Assembly (NCBI GenBank): GCA_035236585.1
Contig: CP141132.1
Span: 26,371,445 to 26,435,444, forward strand
Source of the DNA: Warburgia ugandensis
Lineage: Eukaryota; Streptophyta; Magnoliopsida; Canellales; Canellaceae
DNA: 64,000 nt
Direction: 5' to 3'
In this document: positions 34,218 through 46,690 of the stretch, piece after piece
Layout: every line of letters starts with the position of its first letter
How positions within the stretch are numbered: the first letter of the stretch is position 1
Translations under genes and position numbers: made by a program
Notes under the pieces: generated by a model
Database searches by the model: none
Seen by the model: the letters and a program-made list of their open reading frames with translations, nothing else
Told to the model about the DNA's origin: nothing

Positions 34218-35018
34218 AGACCTTATCCCAATTAGGGGTCGGCCACATGAATCTTATTCCTCCATTCCACTCTATTAAATACCATGGCTACATTTAGTCC
34301 CAAAATTTTTAAATCTTTTCTCACCACTTCTATCCACGTTCTTTTGGGCCTTCCCCTTGCCCTTTTAGAACCTTCAACTTGTATTGCCTCACTCCTTCTA
34401 ACTGGTGCCGTTGTTGGCCTCCTTTGAACATGTCCAAACCATCTAAGTCTAATCTCCGTCATCTTATTACCTATTGGTGCTATCCCTAAATTTCCTCTAA
34501 TATTTTCATTTCTAATTCTATCCTTTATTGTCTTACCACTCATCCACCTCAACATCCTCATTTCTATGACACTCAGCCTATGAGTATGATTTAACTGCCC
34601 AACACTCTGATCCATAGAGCATGGCTGGCCTTATAGCCATTCTATAGAATTTTTCCTTTAGTTTGAGTGGCACCCGCCGATCACATAAAACACCCGATGC
34701 ACATCTCCATTTGTTCCCAACCCGCTTGGATTCTCTGGGTAACCTCCCTCTCAATCTCTCCACTCTCATGGATCAATGATCCTAAGTATCGGAAGTGGTC
34801 TCTCATGGGGACCTCTTGGTTATCAATCTTGACTGGTGCTCCACTCCTACTCTCCTTGCTAAAATTACATTCCATATATTCTGTCTTAGTTCGGCTAATT
34901 TTAAATGCTTCCAATTCTAATGCTTCTCTCCATAACTCTAGCTTTATGTTTACACCCTCCCTTGTCTCATCAAGTAGGACTATATCGTCTGCAAATAGCA
35001 TGCACCAGGGAATCTCCT
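34185..35018 (-). mobile_element. 5'-truncated RTE LINE (copy B)
   Basis: Begins at the 3' end with a (TCA)n tail on the plus strand, 34185-34216 (minus strand TGATGA repeat). It carries the C-terminal block WFGHVQRR (34615-34232), the [10 protein letters not shown] / [10 protein letters not shown] block (34769-34578) and the RT catalytic LFADDIVLLDETREG (35001 downward), where FADD is intact. Homology to copy C stops near 35018 at the truncated 5' end. The LINE splits the acidic MULE-like segment. Confidence 0.85.
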
Positions 35019-35598
35019 CATGGATGAGACCAACAAAGTAATGGATGAATTAGCATGGCAAAGACAAGGATCTTTGAGCTTCTGACACATGGTTCTTTGT
35101 TAAAGAGACTGAAGAGAGTGTGGCTAATAGTGATGAACTAAGAAGTTTGGTGAATTCTAACTATGATGGAGAGCAAGTTCTAAACAATTGTGTAGTTTTC
35201 CACCCAAGTGATGATATGAATATTGTGATGGCTTGGGTTTTCATAACACTTTTTCACAATTCTTTTCAAATGTGGGCCCCAAGTTTACAAAATTGTTTTA
35301 AAAAAAATCAACAAAAAAACATTTTCCTTGAAATTCATTTCAAAACCTTGAGTGTCATTCTTTAACTCCTCAGTTATTCTCCAATTTAATCTATTTTTAA
35401 GTTTAAAAAAAAATCAAAACAACAAATTTTTTTTTCTAGCAAACTATTTTTAGATAAGTTTACTTCTTCCAGGATCCATCCAATCAACAATCACAATCCC
35501 TACATTGTTACAATCAAAGTCCAAATACATCCAATATACATATACAATCCAAATGTCATTACTAGAATAATATGAATAATTCAAATATACGCTTACCC
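35019..35598 (+). pseudogene. Mutator-like transposase relic, right part
   Basis: The frame 35120-35365 reads SDELRSLVNSNYDGEQVLNN followed by VVFHPSDDMN, which resembles the block after the acidic region in MULE transposases (V-F-x-P/K-x-x-D-M). It then decays into AT-rich non-coding sequence to the LINE at 35599. It is likely the continuation of the relic left of LINE B. Confidence 0.3.
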
Positions 35599-36129
35599 TA
35601 ATCATCATCAAGACCTTATCCGAATTAGGGGTCAGCCACATAAATCTTATTCCTCCATTCTTCTCTATTAAGTACCATGGCTTCATTTAGTCCCAAAGTT
35701 TTTAAATATTTCCCCACCACTTCTATCCACATTCTTTTGGGCCTTCCCCTTACCCTTTTAAAACCTTCTACTTGCATTGCCTCACTCCTTCTAACCGGTT
35801 CATTTTCGGTCCCCTTTGGACATGTCTAAAGCATCTAAGTCTAATCTCCTTCATTTTGTTACCTATTGGTGCTACCCATAGATTTCCTCTAATATTTTCA
35901 TTCCTAATTCTATCCTTTCTTATCTTACCACTCATCCATCTCAACATCCTCATTTCTGCAATGTTCATCCTATGGCATGATGTTCCTTAACTGCCCAACA
36001 TTCTAATCCATAGAGCATGGCCGGCTTTGTGGTCATCCTATAGAATTTTCCTTTTAGTTTGAGCAACACCTGCCGATCACACAAAACACCAGATGCACAT
36101 CTCCATTTGTTCCAACCTGCTTGGATTCT

Positions 36130-36933
36130 CTAGGTAACCTCCATCTCAATCTCTCCACTCTTATGAATCATTGATCCTAAGTAATGAAAGTGGTCTTTTA
36201 CAGTGATTTCTTGGTTATCAATCTTAACTGGTGTTCCACTCCTACTCTCCTTGCTAAAATTGTATTCCATATATTCTATCTTAGTTCTGGTAATTTTAAA
36301 TCCTTTATATTCTAATGCTTCTCTCCATAACTCTACCTTTGTGTTTACACCCTCCCTTGTCTCATCAATTAAGATTATATCATCTGCAAATAGCATGCAC
36401 AAGGGAATCTTCTCATGTAGATGTTTTGTTAACTCATCCATAACCAATGTGAAAAGGTATGGACTCAATGCCAATCCTTGGTGCAATCCTACAGTGACAG
36501 GAAAATCACTAGTCTCACCACTAGCAGTCTTAACATTTGTTACTGCTTCCTCATACATATCTTTAATTATGTCTATATACCCTCGTGAAACCCCTTTCTT
36601 GCCCAACACCCTCTATATTAGCTCTCTAGGGACTCTATCATAAGCTTTCTCTAAGTTGATAAAGACTGTGTGGAGGTCTTTCCTCCTCTCCTTATATTTC
36701 TCTACCAATTGTCTTAATAAGAAAATAGCTTCCATGGTAGACCTCCCAGGCATGAAACCAAATTGATTCTCCGATACCCTTGTTTCATGCCATAGCCTCT
36801 TATCAATCACTCTTTCAAAAAGTTTCATAGTGTGGTTCATAAATTTGATCCCTTGATAATTAGTGCAGGTCTGTATATCTCCTTTATTCTTATAAATTGG
36901 TACAATAGAGCTTTTTCTCCACTCATCAGGCAT
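36130..36933 (-). pseudogene. LINE copy C reverse transcriptase domain
   Basis: Two adjoining frames (36933-36613 and 36609-36130) cover RT motifs from SSIVPIYKNK through the YLFTLVMDEL region, FADD and the thumb-side DHFHYLGSMIH block. A single TAT ATT/TAG break separates them. One catalytic Asp is replaced (VFINLEKAYD). Confidence 0.8.
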
Positions 36934-37821
36934 TTTCTTTTATTTTATGATCTTGTTAAACAACTTGGTCACCAAACTACCCGAATATCTCCCATATGCT
37001 TTCAAATGTCTATTGGTATACCATTGGGCCCCATGGCTTTTCCTAATTTCATCTTTTTTAAGGCCTCTTTCACTTCAGGTATTCATATCCTACATTCATA
37101 TCTATAATATCCAATGTTATTTAGGTTTATAGTATTTTCAATCCCTATATTCTCAGAGACATTGTCATTTAATAATTTTTGAAAGTACGTCTCCCACCTT
37201 TGTTTAATCTCATTATCTTTGACTAATACCTTTTGATCATCGCTTCTAATGCACCTAACATGATCTAAGTCCCTACCCTTCTGTTTTCTTATTGCTATAA
37301 GTTAAACATATCTTTCTCATGTTCTCTTGTTCCTAGTCTATTATATAGCTCATCATATGCCTTTAAGTTTAGCCTCACTTACTATTCTCTTAGCAACCTT
37401 TTTACCATTCTTATATTGTTCATAGTTTTCATTATTTTGAGTATTTTTTCATGTTTTAAAACACATCTATTTTTCTTTAATAATTTTTTGCACTATTTCA
37501 CTCTACCACCATGTTTCCTTTACTAATTGTATTTTTACCTTTAAATACTCCTAAGACATCTTTTGCCACTTTCTCAATGGACTCAACAATATTAATCCAC
37601 ATGGTATTTACTTCTGTTTCATAGTTCCAGTTTCCTTCTACCATCAACTTATTTTTGAATGAGGTTATTTTCTCTCCTTTTAAGTTCCACCACTAAGTTT
37701 TTGGATACCTATTAAGTTCATTTCTTTTCCTCCATCTTTTGATATGGATATCCATAACCATTAACCTATGTTGTGAGGTTAAACTCTCACCAAGAATCAC
37801 CTTACAATCCTTACACATTGA

Positions 37822-38470
37822 TCATTCAGTATTCCTAAATAGAAAGAAGTCTATTTGGATTTTATGAAGTCCACTTTTAAAGGTTATTAAGTGTTCATCC
37901 CTCTTCTTAAAGAGTGTATTTGCAATGGCTAGGTTATATGACAAAGAAAAATCAAGGATAGTTTCCCCCATCTCATTTCGTTCACCTATATTATACCTTC
38001 TATGCATTCTATCATATCCATCCTTTTCTTTTCCTACATGGCCATTTAAGTCTGCTCCTATAAATATCCCCTCAGTGTTGGGAATTTTTTGCATGATTCT
38101 GTCCATATCTTTCCAAAACTGTCTCTTGATTATATCTTCTAACCTTACTTGTGGTGCGTATGCACTTATAACATTTATGATCTGCTCTCTTAGAATAAGT
38201 TTTATTATTATAATTCTATTACTAATTCTTTTAACTTCCACAACTTTATCCTTTAATTCTTTATCCATTATTATTCCTACGCCATTTCTATTATTATCTT
38301 TTCTCACATACCATAATTTATACCCATCAATTTCTCTAGCTTTAACTCCTTTTCATTTGGTTTCTTGCATACAAGCGATGTTGACTCTTCAACGTTTCAT
38401 CATGTCTACTAACTCCAAACTCTTACTTGTCAGTGTCCCTATATTCTATGTGGCAATACAAGTCTTGTGC
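37822..38470 (-). pseudogene. LINE copy C endonuclease domain
   Basis: The best preserved endonuclease in the window. The 161-codon frame from 38307 contains GADLNGHVG and, at its end, LHKIQIDFFLF, the conserved S-Q-I-D-F motif with substitutions. The N-terminal QETK part lies upstream of a stop near 38360. Confidence 0.75.
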
Positions 38471-38530
38471 TGTGGAGATATCCTATTTACCAATGCCCTT
38501 CTTGATTTCCATGGCATGAACTAATGTTCA

Positions 38531-38723
38531 CTTTTCACTGCACCTAGGTTCTGATGCAGCGTGTTGCTTCTGAGGGGACGCTCTAGTAGCCCTTGCCCAT
38601 TTTTCACTACACCTAAGATCTGATGTAGCACGTTGCTTCTAGGAGAACACCTTAGCAACCCTTGCCCATTTTTCACCTCACCTGGGATCTGATGCAGCCG
38701 TCGCTTATAGGGAATGCCCTAGC
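38531..38723 (-). repeat. Tandem 5' monomers of the LINE, about 69-70 bp
   Basis: Units 38531-38600, 38601-38669 and a shorter 38670-38723. Each starts 'ttttcac..cacct...tctgatg.agc' and the first two end 'cccttgcccat' on the plus strand. They lie exactly at the 5' end of the LINE, and related degenerate monomers occur at the 5' end of copy A. Confidence 0.85.
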
Positions 38724-38734
38724 TTGAACTTATC

Positions 38735-38913
38735 TCAGCTTCTCCCTTACCGACTGCCACCTAACACAAGGGTTGCCATATTTAAGAAGCTTAAGATGAT
38801 TTTCATTTCTTCCTTGCAAACTAATATACAAATGCATATTCATTTGCAAGAAGGAAATAAACAACAAAATCATCTTCAACTTCTCCCTTGTTAGTTGGCA
38901 CCTGATGTAAGAC
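38735..38913. repeat. Foldback structure flanked by short direct repeats
   Basis: Inverted arms aagatgatttt...tttcttccttgcaaa (38793-38820) and tttgcaagaaggaaa...aaaatcatctt (38843-38876). Outside them, 'ca(g/a)cttctccctt...ggcacct(a/g)a..(c/t)aag' occurs as a direct repeat at about 38735 and 38877. Confidence 0.7.
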
Positions 38914-39233
38914 CCTCCTCTTTTTTCATCTTGGCTTAGGACCAATCAACTGCTTGCTTGATTCTCATTTACTATTGTTTGTCAGAATCTAAGATATTAT
39001 AAACATTCAAACATTCATAGTATCTCAATAAGATATGCTTGGTAGGGGAATAAGATACATATAAAAACCTAGAGAAATTTTTTTTTCACAATTTAATAAT
39101 CATTTCAATGCATCAAAACATTTGCATTAATAATTTGCATTATTAAATTTAAGATAATATCAAACTTTAGAATATCAAATTCTTAAAGCATTTTATGTAA
39201 ATGTCATTAATAAATCCAATAACATAATATTGT
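38914..39233. other. Spacer between foldback and Athila-like 3' LTR; nothing recognised
   Basis: AT-rich, no frames or motifs. Confidence 0.4.
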
Positions 39234-41960
39234 TGTGATTTTAAAGTTAAACTCACAAGCACACGAATTGGTTGTAGTAATTCATACGAGGAGGTTGATC
39301 CCACAAGGAATCGAATGGTTGTGATACTAGTGGTCCATACTTTAAATTATCTAACTTAGGCAAATTCAAGAGATCTTTTTCTAGACTAAAAATAGAAATT
39401 AACATATAAAGATGAAAATTATTCTAAAACTTAAAACATACCAAATTCAACAATTTCTTAAAACACGCACTTTCTAAAAATAAAATTTTCCTAAATGAGA
39501 ACTTCCTAAATTTGTAAATTTCCTAAATTAAAACTTTCTAAAAATGCAATTTGGCAACTTTCCTATATCTAACTTTCTAAGATTGAAATTTAGCAATTAA
39601 TTTAAGGAAATGTGCCACTAATAGTCTACTTTCCTAATAATGTAAATTCTAAAGAATGCAATGGAATTTATGAGAATGAAAACTTTAACAATTAACAGCT
39701 AATCAATGACATGCAAAGTAATCTAATAAAATAAATAATTTTTTTTAACATTGAACACTAACTAAACTAACTTTTCCTAAGATGAATGGATTCAACTAGC
39801 TTGAGATTTAACACCAACAATTCATTCAAAAACATACGCACCACTAATGGATAGCATGCATGGTATCAACATGATTTGGTAAGTGTTCTTATGATTGTTA
39901 AAATGAGCAATTAAACTAATGATCTACAAGCAACCAAGGGAGAGTTCTAACCTTTCCTGTCTTCAGCCTAAAAACCTTAAAAAATCATGCGTTCACTCTT
40001 TTGAGTTGTACACATAGTTTCCATAAGTTTTGGTTGAATGGTGGGGAGATTAAAACAAAACATTCAATTAATTACCATACCATGAAGTCAACATGCAACA
40101 AGTAAATAAGAAGAACTCATTATCATCCATCAATCAAAGGAGATTCCATTCAACATCAACAAGTACTAAAAAGAAGGAACACTACAAAAGATGCTGCATT
40201 CTATTCATGAAATAGGTGCACCATGCTTTATAAAGATGTAATCTAAATATGATTCCTCAATAGACCTTAATTAATATCCAACTCTCTTAGAAAGTTACAT
40301 GTGAACCATTGAAAACAACTATAGCAAAAGAAGCATGAGAGTGGAATCATTAACAAAATATCTAAGCATGGATAAGATTAGATTCAAAGTGACTTTCCCT
40401 TAACTGTCACTTCAAGGGAAAAACCAAATTTGAATCTTAAATCACAACCAAAAGGAACTAAAACATGAAAGAAACAACTAGCAACAATGCAAGCAAAAGA
40501 CAAGATCAAAAGGATTAAACCAACCTTCTAAAGAAGAACAACAATATCAATCCTAGGCATGAACACTTGGGGAAGTAGCAGCCCAACTTGGAAGAGAGTA
40601 GCAGCCACCCAAAAGGAGAAGAAGTTCAATGCAAAAGAGAAAGGAGAATGGTGTAGGAAGAGGATGCCCTCCTCAAAGTGAATGAGGCATCTTTTTCTTC
40701 CTAGGGAGAGATGCTTCTAAACTTTGAATTTTGATGTCCTTTATATAATTTTCTCCTATGGTTTCTAGGGTGACCTAAGTTAGAGGTCTAATGGGGATGA
40801 AAACAAGAGAAATTTGATGTCTTGGATGGGTGAGCAACTAGGGTTTTACAAGAGATGGAAGGTTGGATAGGTGGCTTCCTTTGGAGTGCAAGTAGGTGGA
40901 GAGACGCCAATTTTTTAGGAAGAGGGGTCTCCCCCCTTCAAAATTCATTGATGCCTCCTTAGAATATGGAAGGTGGATGGATAAGGTGAGGTAAGGTAAG
41001 GGAGAGAAAAGAAGGCAGGAGGAAAGAAATGGGTAGGAAAATATAGGAAAGAGAGGTGAGGTGGGGAAAAAGGATTGGCTAGGTGATTTTCTAGGAAGTG
41101 GGGTTTGGTTGGGTGGTTTGGATGGGAGTTTAGAAAGGTGGGACTCTTGAATAGAAAGTGAAATTTGTGATGCATCTTAGTGGTGAGGTGGAAAGTGAGA
41201 AAAAAGTACAAAAAACATAAAATTTGAAGGGGTCTCTTCCTATTGGTCCACATGTTCCCTTATCCCAATAGAATTTCCTTTAGTTCTCTCCAAACTATCC
41301 CCATAAAGCCCAAGGATAATTCTTCAAATTCTTCACCAATCATGGCTTCCATAGCTCATATGGCTTTGATAGCTAACTTTGAGGGCTCCATTTGCTTGGC
41401 TTCATCGCTAGCTTAGATGGCTTTCTTAGCTTATCTTGATGGTTCAATTCTTTAGCTTTGGTGGTTTGATTGGATCCTTATCTTGTCATCTTCTTCATGG
41501 TTTGAATATGCCTAAGTTGCTTATGTGAAACCCATGCAAAGGTGGTGGGCTTTGCATGGCTTGTGTATGGGCCTACTTTGGCCACCTTTAGTTCCTCTAA
41601 TTGCATCCATTGCTTCCAAAAGATGATCTTGATCTTGATCTCATGTTGGATTGATGACTTATAGGTTTTGAGTCAATCTTTTGATTTTGAGCTTCAAATT
41701 TTATCCCGATCAATCTTGACTATTGGAACACCATCTTGCTTCTTATAGAAAGAGAAAAACTCTAATTAAATGTTAAAGAAATATTATTAGTCAAATACTT
41801 GCCTTAGATTAGCCTTAAACCTACAAAATATCAATTTTTTGAGTCATTAGGTCAAAAAATGCATGTGAAATGAATTTTGGTCAAAAACCTTAATTTACCT
41901 CTGTAAGTTAACATATGGTTAATTAATTGGGTGGGGTTTGGAAAAATTAAACACTTATCA
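39234..41960 (-). repeat. 3' LTR of Athila-like element A (2727 bp)
   Basis: On the minus strand it starts TGATAAGTGTTTAATTTTTCC at 41960, just after ctggttgggggag (polypurine tract), and ends ...aaaatcaca at 39234. It is colinear with 51846-54385, the 5' LTR. The long minus frame 41253-40945 is in both LTR copies but carries no domain. Confidence 0.85.
40739..40748 (-). promoter_or_regulatory. Candidate LTR TATA box
   Basis: Minus strand reads attatataaagg in the middle of the LTR. The corresponding place in the 5' LTR (about 53350-53365) has lost the motif. Confidence 0.35.
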
Positions 41961-43088
41961 CTCCCCCAACCAGCATTTTTCTAGTCCCAAGCAAAATGTG
42001 CCAAAAATTATTTTAGAAAATGGGATAAAAAGTGCCATATTCATAGGTACTCACGATTGCATTTGGCACATGCAACAAGCCCTTAAACTCCTAGTTTACC
42101 TCTAATGGATGAGTTAGGTCTCATGAAGGTTTGTAGTAAATATACCCACAAAATTCCTTAAGGTTTAGTTTCCCTTTTTATCTTATAGAATCCAAATTCA
42201 TTACCACTTTATTAGTTTTTTTAAATGGAGAGGACTAGTAATTTTACAAATTATACACATACTAAAGACATTTTATTCTAGTTATTTCTTGGAGTACATG
42301 TGTGTGTACAACTACATAAGTCATGACTTCTAATTAGATATGCTTAATTTTCATTAGAAATATGTTTTGACCTCAAATCCTCATAGGTATACTCTCAAAA
42401 GTCAAGAGCTTAGATAAGGGGTTGAACATATTTCTCTCTTTATGTGATTAGATCCAATAACACATATGGTTCGCATAAATTTTTAAGTGCTGATGAGACA
42501 ATGGAAAGTGATCCCTAAAAGTAGGTGTTATTACCTAGAATAGTAGGGGTAGTTTACTTTAATTCCTTCTTTTTATATCCTCTTTAAGCCTATGTTCCAC
42601 TTAAGATCCACAGGTCTTTAAATAGGATGATATGCAGGCTTGGGACAGGTTTAGAAAGAAGGGTATAAGGATTTCAAAGGTTCAAAATTGAGTAGAGGTC
42701 TTGTTTTTTATGGTTGGACAATTAATCCTTGATTGTACTGAAGTGAATTTCTTTTGTAGTCTTGTCCTTCAAATTTTCTCTTCTTTTTCTGATCTCTTTC
42801 TTTTCACTTTTCTTTTCTATTTAAAAGAAAGACTTTTTGTGTTTTTCACTTCTTTAACTTTTTGTCCTCTTTTGAACTTTGCTACTAACTCTACTCATTT
42901 TGAAAATTAGTATTGGATGTTTATTTTTTTTTAATTTTTTTGGGTTAAGGTAAATGGGGGTTACGAAAGAAAATGCTGAATAATAGGCTCAAGGGGCTAA
43001 CCAGTGGTATACTATATTAGATGAGTTTTATGTCTCTGTTTTGAGCAAGAATGACCAATATCATTCTCCAGGTTACCTAAAGCCTGTT
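41961..43088 (-). mobile_element. Element A: non-coding 3' internal region
   Basis: Follows the polypurine tract (41961-41973 region). It is homologous to 1-838 (inverted) and to 59107-59740. No env-like gene can be recognised in it. Confidence 0.65.
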
Positions 43089-46030
43089 TGTAATAACCTC
43101 AAATTTTAACCCTAAATTAGTAATAAAATAAGATAAATTAATTTAAAAAATTTATGCATAAAATTTGTTTATGAAATTACTAAAACTAGAAAGTACACGT
43201 CGATATGAATTGAACGGTATAAAGAATGTCGAAAATGGAGTTCGGATGAGTGAGTTATGACCATTTTAAGTGTAAGGGTAAATTGGTAAATTGTTAGGGA
43301 CGTTAATTAAAGGGAGTCATTTTGATAATGACACCCCTTTTCCACTTCCATTAGAGTTCTAATGGAGAAAGGTACCGATCTACCTTCCATTAGGGAAAAT
43401 CGGGACTTGGGTTATAAAATACAAGTTTCCCCTTTTATTCCCACGCCACACAGCCAGAGGAGAACGATCATTTTTCCTTATGCACACCACGAAACCGAGT
43501 TGAAGGTTGCATGCACTAAAGGGCTTTGATCTCCCATCTCTGACTCTAATAAGGTAAGTTATACATTTTAACTCATCATTTATGATGTTTTCCAACTTTT
43601 CCCTCACATATTTGGACTAGATAGGATCAAAATGGCTGTTGGATGGCCTATGGATTCAAAACTGTGGAGCATGGTTAGACCCATATTAAAGACACCTCAA
43701 ATGAGAAATCTAAGCTGTTCATTGTGATCTTTGGACCCAAAAACCCTAGGAACGGTGAAAACAGATAAAAAATTAGAGCTTCTAGGGCTATGATCAAGCC
43801 AAAACAAGGTGGATGGCTTGGGTTCATCGTCCCAGATGGACAGTGCACCCAAGACGCCCATCGGGATGCACATATGCGGACGCATGATATGGGTACTCTG
43901 TCGCACACACGCGCAGCGCACATGCGAGTGGGATGCTCACAGGCGTTGTCCCGGATGACCTGAACGCGTAGTGCGTTGGTGTAAGCCAGTGCAAACCACA
44001 CCGCCCGTGTAAGTCGGTGCACGCGTAACTACCCTTATAAATTAATATATTAATTTATGAAGCCTTTTTACAAAAAACTTGATTTTGGGATCTACAAAGG
44101 TCCAAATCATGAGTGAAAACATCCGTTGTGACGTGGACCTAGATTTAGCTTGAAAACCTACATTTGACTACTTTTAGATTTGTTAAATTATAAAATATTA
44201 ATTAACAACTTAGAATTGGCTGGTCAAAGGGTGATCAAGCCTTAAGACTTGAACAATGAGATAAAGTATGATAATAAATAAGGGTTCTAAGGGGTATATT
44301 AGCATGACTACTCTAGAAATTGATTTAGACCATTGGTCTGAACCAGATCTTTGGAAATTATTGATCTGAGGATGATCTGACCTTTAGATTAAGGTATAAA
44401 TGCTAGATACACACACAAAAACGAACAGATGGACATGAGATGAGACTAAATTAAGAACCAAATCATAATTAGAGATCTTAGAGGATGATCCAATGGTTGG
44501 ATCATCATATATTCTATTATAATATAATAAATAACATGAAATAGTATCATGCTACTGACAAGTACATCTGAATGTACAAGCTAAGAAGATTATATGCTTG
44601 AGTTGGGTGATCTTACATTGAGGTAGGTCATGACATTTAATGTTTCGTTTTGATTTTAAAACTTGTATTATCATGGCATCATGATTGATTGTGATTAAAT
44701 TACACCTATTATTAATTGATGATTTTGTGAGATTTAGAGTTTTATGTTATGATCACTATTTGATTCCAATCATGTATTATGACTGATGGTTTCATGAGAT
44801 TGAGATTATCTACTTATGCACAATTAGAAAATTATCTTTTCTTATTGCATCACTGAAATTGATGAGTTTTCATGAGAAAGGAAAGTGGAGGCTTGGTGGC
44901 TGGTCCTTTTAGAGGCTAACCCCAGGATGAGGGGCGTGCCTTGGGGATTGTGAGCGATGAGTGCTCCTAGTTTTGGACATACATGATTTTGTGTTTTGAG
45001 TTTTATGACAGGTGCTCTCACCCAGTGGATGTCATGCTAGGAGGGAGAGGGCCGGCCACCCACCCTTCGAGATTTGTGATGTGATGTGATGTGATGTGAT
45101 ATGATAGACACTTGCCCATAGATGGCTTTTGGTAGGGGTTGGTAACATGGATAGTCCACACTACCAGTCCGGGCCTTTCCATGGGGATGGACGCTAAGTC
45201 TCCCATTATGGTGTCGACAGGGAGCGGCAGTGGTTGAGACCCTCGAGGGTTGCCACTGCGGCATGACGATCCATACTCTTATTCTGTGTGCTTGCATGAT
45301 GAGCATGGAGATGTGATGGTATGCCTGGGTGTGACGACACTCAGAGGTTTGATATGAGTACTCATGATCTATGATGCGAGTGTGTGGGATACTTGTGGGA
45401 CCCGCGTACCTTGAGGGTACCCTGTTGTTATTGTATGCTCATTTACATGAGATTATATCATGTTTAAATCCATGAGATGCATGTTTTACCGTATATGATA
45501 TTTTGAGATTTTATTAGCATTGCTTAAAATAATTATATTCTTGTAGAAAATTGCTTTACTCATTGTATCAATATGATTATTCAATTTTATTACATTGATA
45601 TACATTAAATGTCTATGTACCTACCAAACATTGCTTGCTGAGTCATTGCGTTATTGTTGCAATGCCTCAGATATTAAAGAAATACAAGACATATGAGGAG
45701 TTAGAAGAATAGTGATCGAGAAGTCTCATTTAGAGGTATGTTCTGATTTCACATGGATTGTGTATGTATATTTATGTTATTGGACTTGATTATATTGTTA
45801 TGGGAATGTGGCTAATGACTGGATGATCCTGGAATAGTAAATCTATTTTAAACATGTTTACTTGAAAAGAAAAATTCTTTTTTTGCGTCAATGGTTGACC
45901 TCGGGATTTTTCTAAAAATGAAATTTGATTGAAATTGTTTTTCGCTATTTTGGTTTTTATAAATTTGGGGCCCCACCTTTCAAAAATTTTTATATGAAAA
46001 AAAAAGTATTGAAAAACTCGGGTCGTCACA
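43089..46030 (+). repeat. Solo LTR (2942 bp) of a chromovirus-like gypsy family nested in element A
   Basis: Starts TGTAATAACCTCAAATTTT and ends ...GGGTCGTCACA, so it has TG...CA ends. Flanks are ctgtt (43084-43088) and ctatt (46031-46035), a 5-bp target duplication with one mismatch. Removing it rejoins element A in the same order as the uninterrupted relative at 59720-59760. There is no gag or pol inside. The frames at 43675-44022 and 45018-45306 are chance openings in its GC-richer parts. Confidence 0.85.
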
Positions 46031-46690
46031 CTATTAGATTCAATAAATTTTCTAGAAAGAAGGTCTTTACTCCTATTTATTCTTGATAGTTAACCAAAAC
46101 AAGGATAACAAGATCACACTAAATTATGTATGCTAAAGAAAATTTGGAATTACTTATAACTCTTTGAAAGGAGTTAGTCTCTAAGACTCATTGGTTTATA
46201 GGTCTCCATTGATTTTCCTCAGGTTCTCTAAGTTATACCTCTTTATTAGTCTTAACTATGTATTGTGTAAATATTTTTCAAGAATTAGCCTTCTTAAAAT
46301 GCTTCACCACATAAATAATATGCAAAACTAGGCATATACACTTCCACTAAGAGGGGAATACAATAGAATTACTAAGTTTTATAAATCCAGTTCTCATTAC
46401 AGTAAGGGAACTCTACCTTAAAAACTACTTTTTTAAGAAAATCCAAAATTCAAAAATCTCTATGGACATCCACACCCAACAACATGAATGAAACATTGTC
46501 CCCAATGTTTGAAAAAATAAGACCCTATATGAATATGGAAAGATGTTAAAGACTGACTTTAAAACAAAAAAAAAAACATTTGGGTTGCCTTCTAAGAGAG
46601 CTAAGTTTTACATCTTCAACCAGATGTAATTATGAGTGCAATGGCGATGAGTAGTAAGGTTTCTGGAGTAGTCTAGCATTGGTCATGATA
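46031..46690 (-). mobile_element. Element A: internal region between integrase and solo LTR
   Basis: Continuation of the element A 3' internal region; colinear with 59740-60400. Non-coding. Confidence 0.65.

Larger units (their letters stand above)
35599..38723 (-). mobile_element. RTE-type LINE (copy C), near full length, inactivated
   Basis: Read from 38723 down: 5' tandem monomers (38723-38531); endonuclease with YVRKDNNRNGVGIIMDKEL, NVISAYAPQV, FIGADLNGHVG and HLITFKSGLHKIQIDFF (38307-37822); RT with MPDEWRKSSIVPIYKNKG, FGFMPGRSTMEAIFLLRQL, VFINLEKAYDRVPREL and MLFADDIILIDETREG (36933-36130). It ends with the MRMLRWMSGK and F.HVQRG block (35968-35768) and a short tgatgatga end. The VFID catalytic Asp reads Asn here, while FADD is intact. 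Frameshifts and stops occur between about 37800 and 36940 and near 36120. Plus-strand frames over it are antisense shadows. Confidence 0.85.

Noticed and set aside
34115..34297. Poly-Ile frame
   Set aside because: Translation of the (ATC)n tail of LINE copy B.
36203..38524. Plus-strand frames of 146 and 199 codons
   Set aside because: They are antisense to the LINE RT and endonuclease domains, which show real motifs on the minus strand.
40945..41253. Minus frame present in both LTRs of element A (also 53808-53563)
   Set aside because: Shared because the LTRs are copies; the two versions differ by frameshifting indels, so there is no sign of protein-level selection.
43675..44022. 115-codon minus frame with Cys/Arg-rich sequence
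   Set aside because: It lies in the GC-richer part of the solo LTR, overlaps another long frame, and has no recognised domain.
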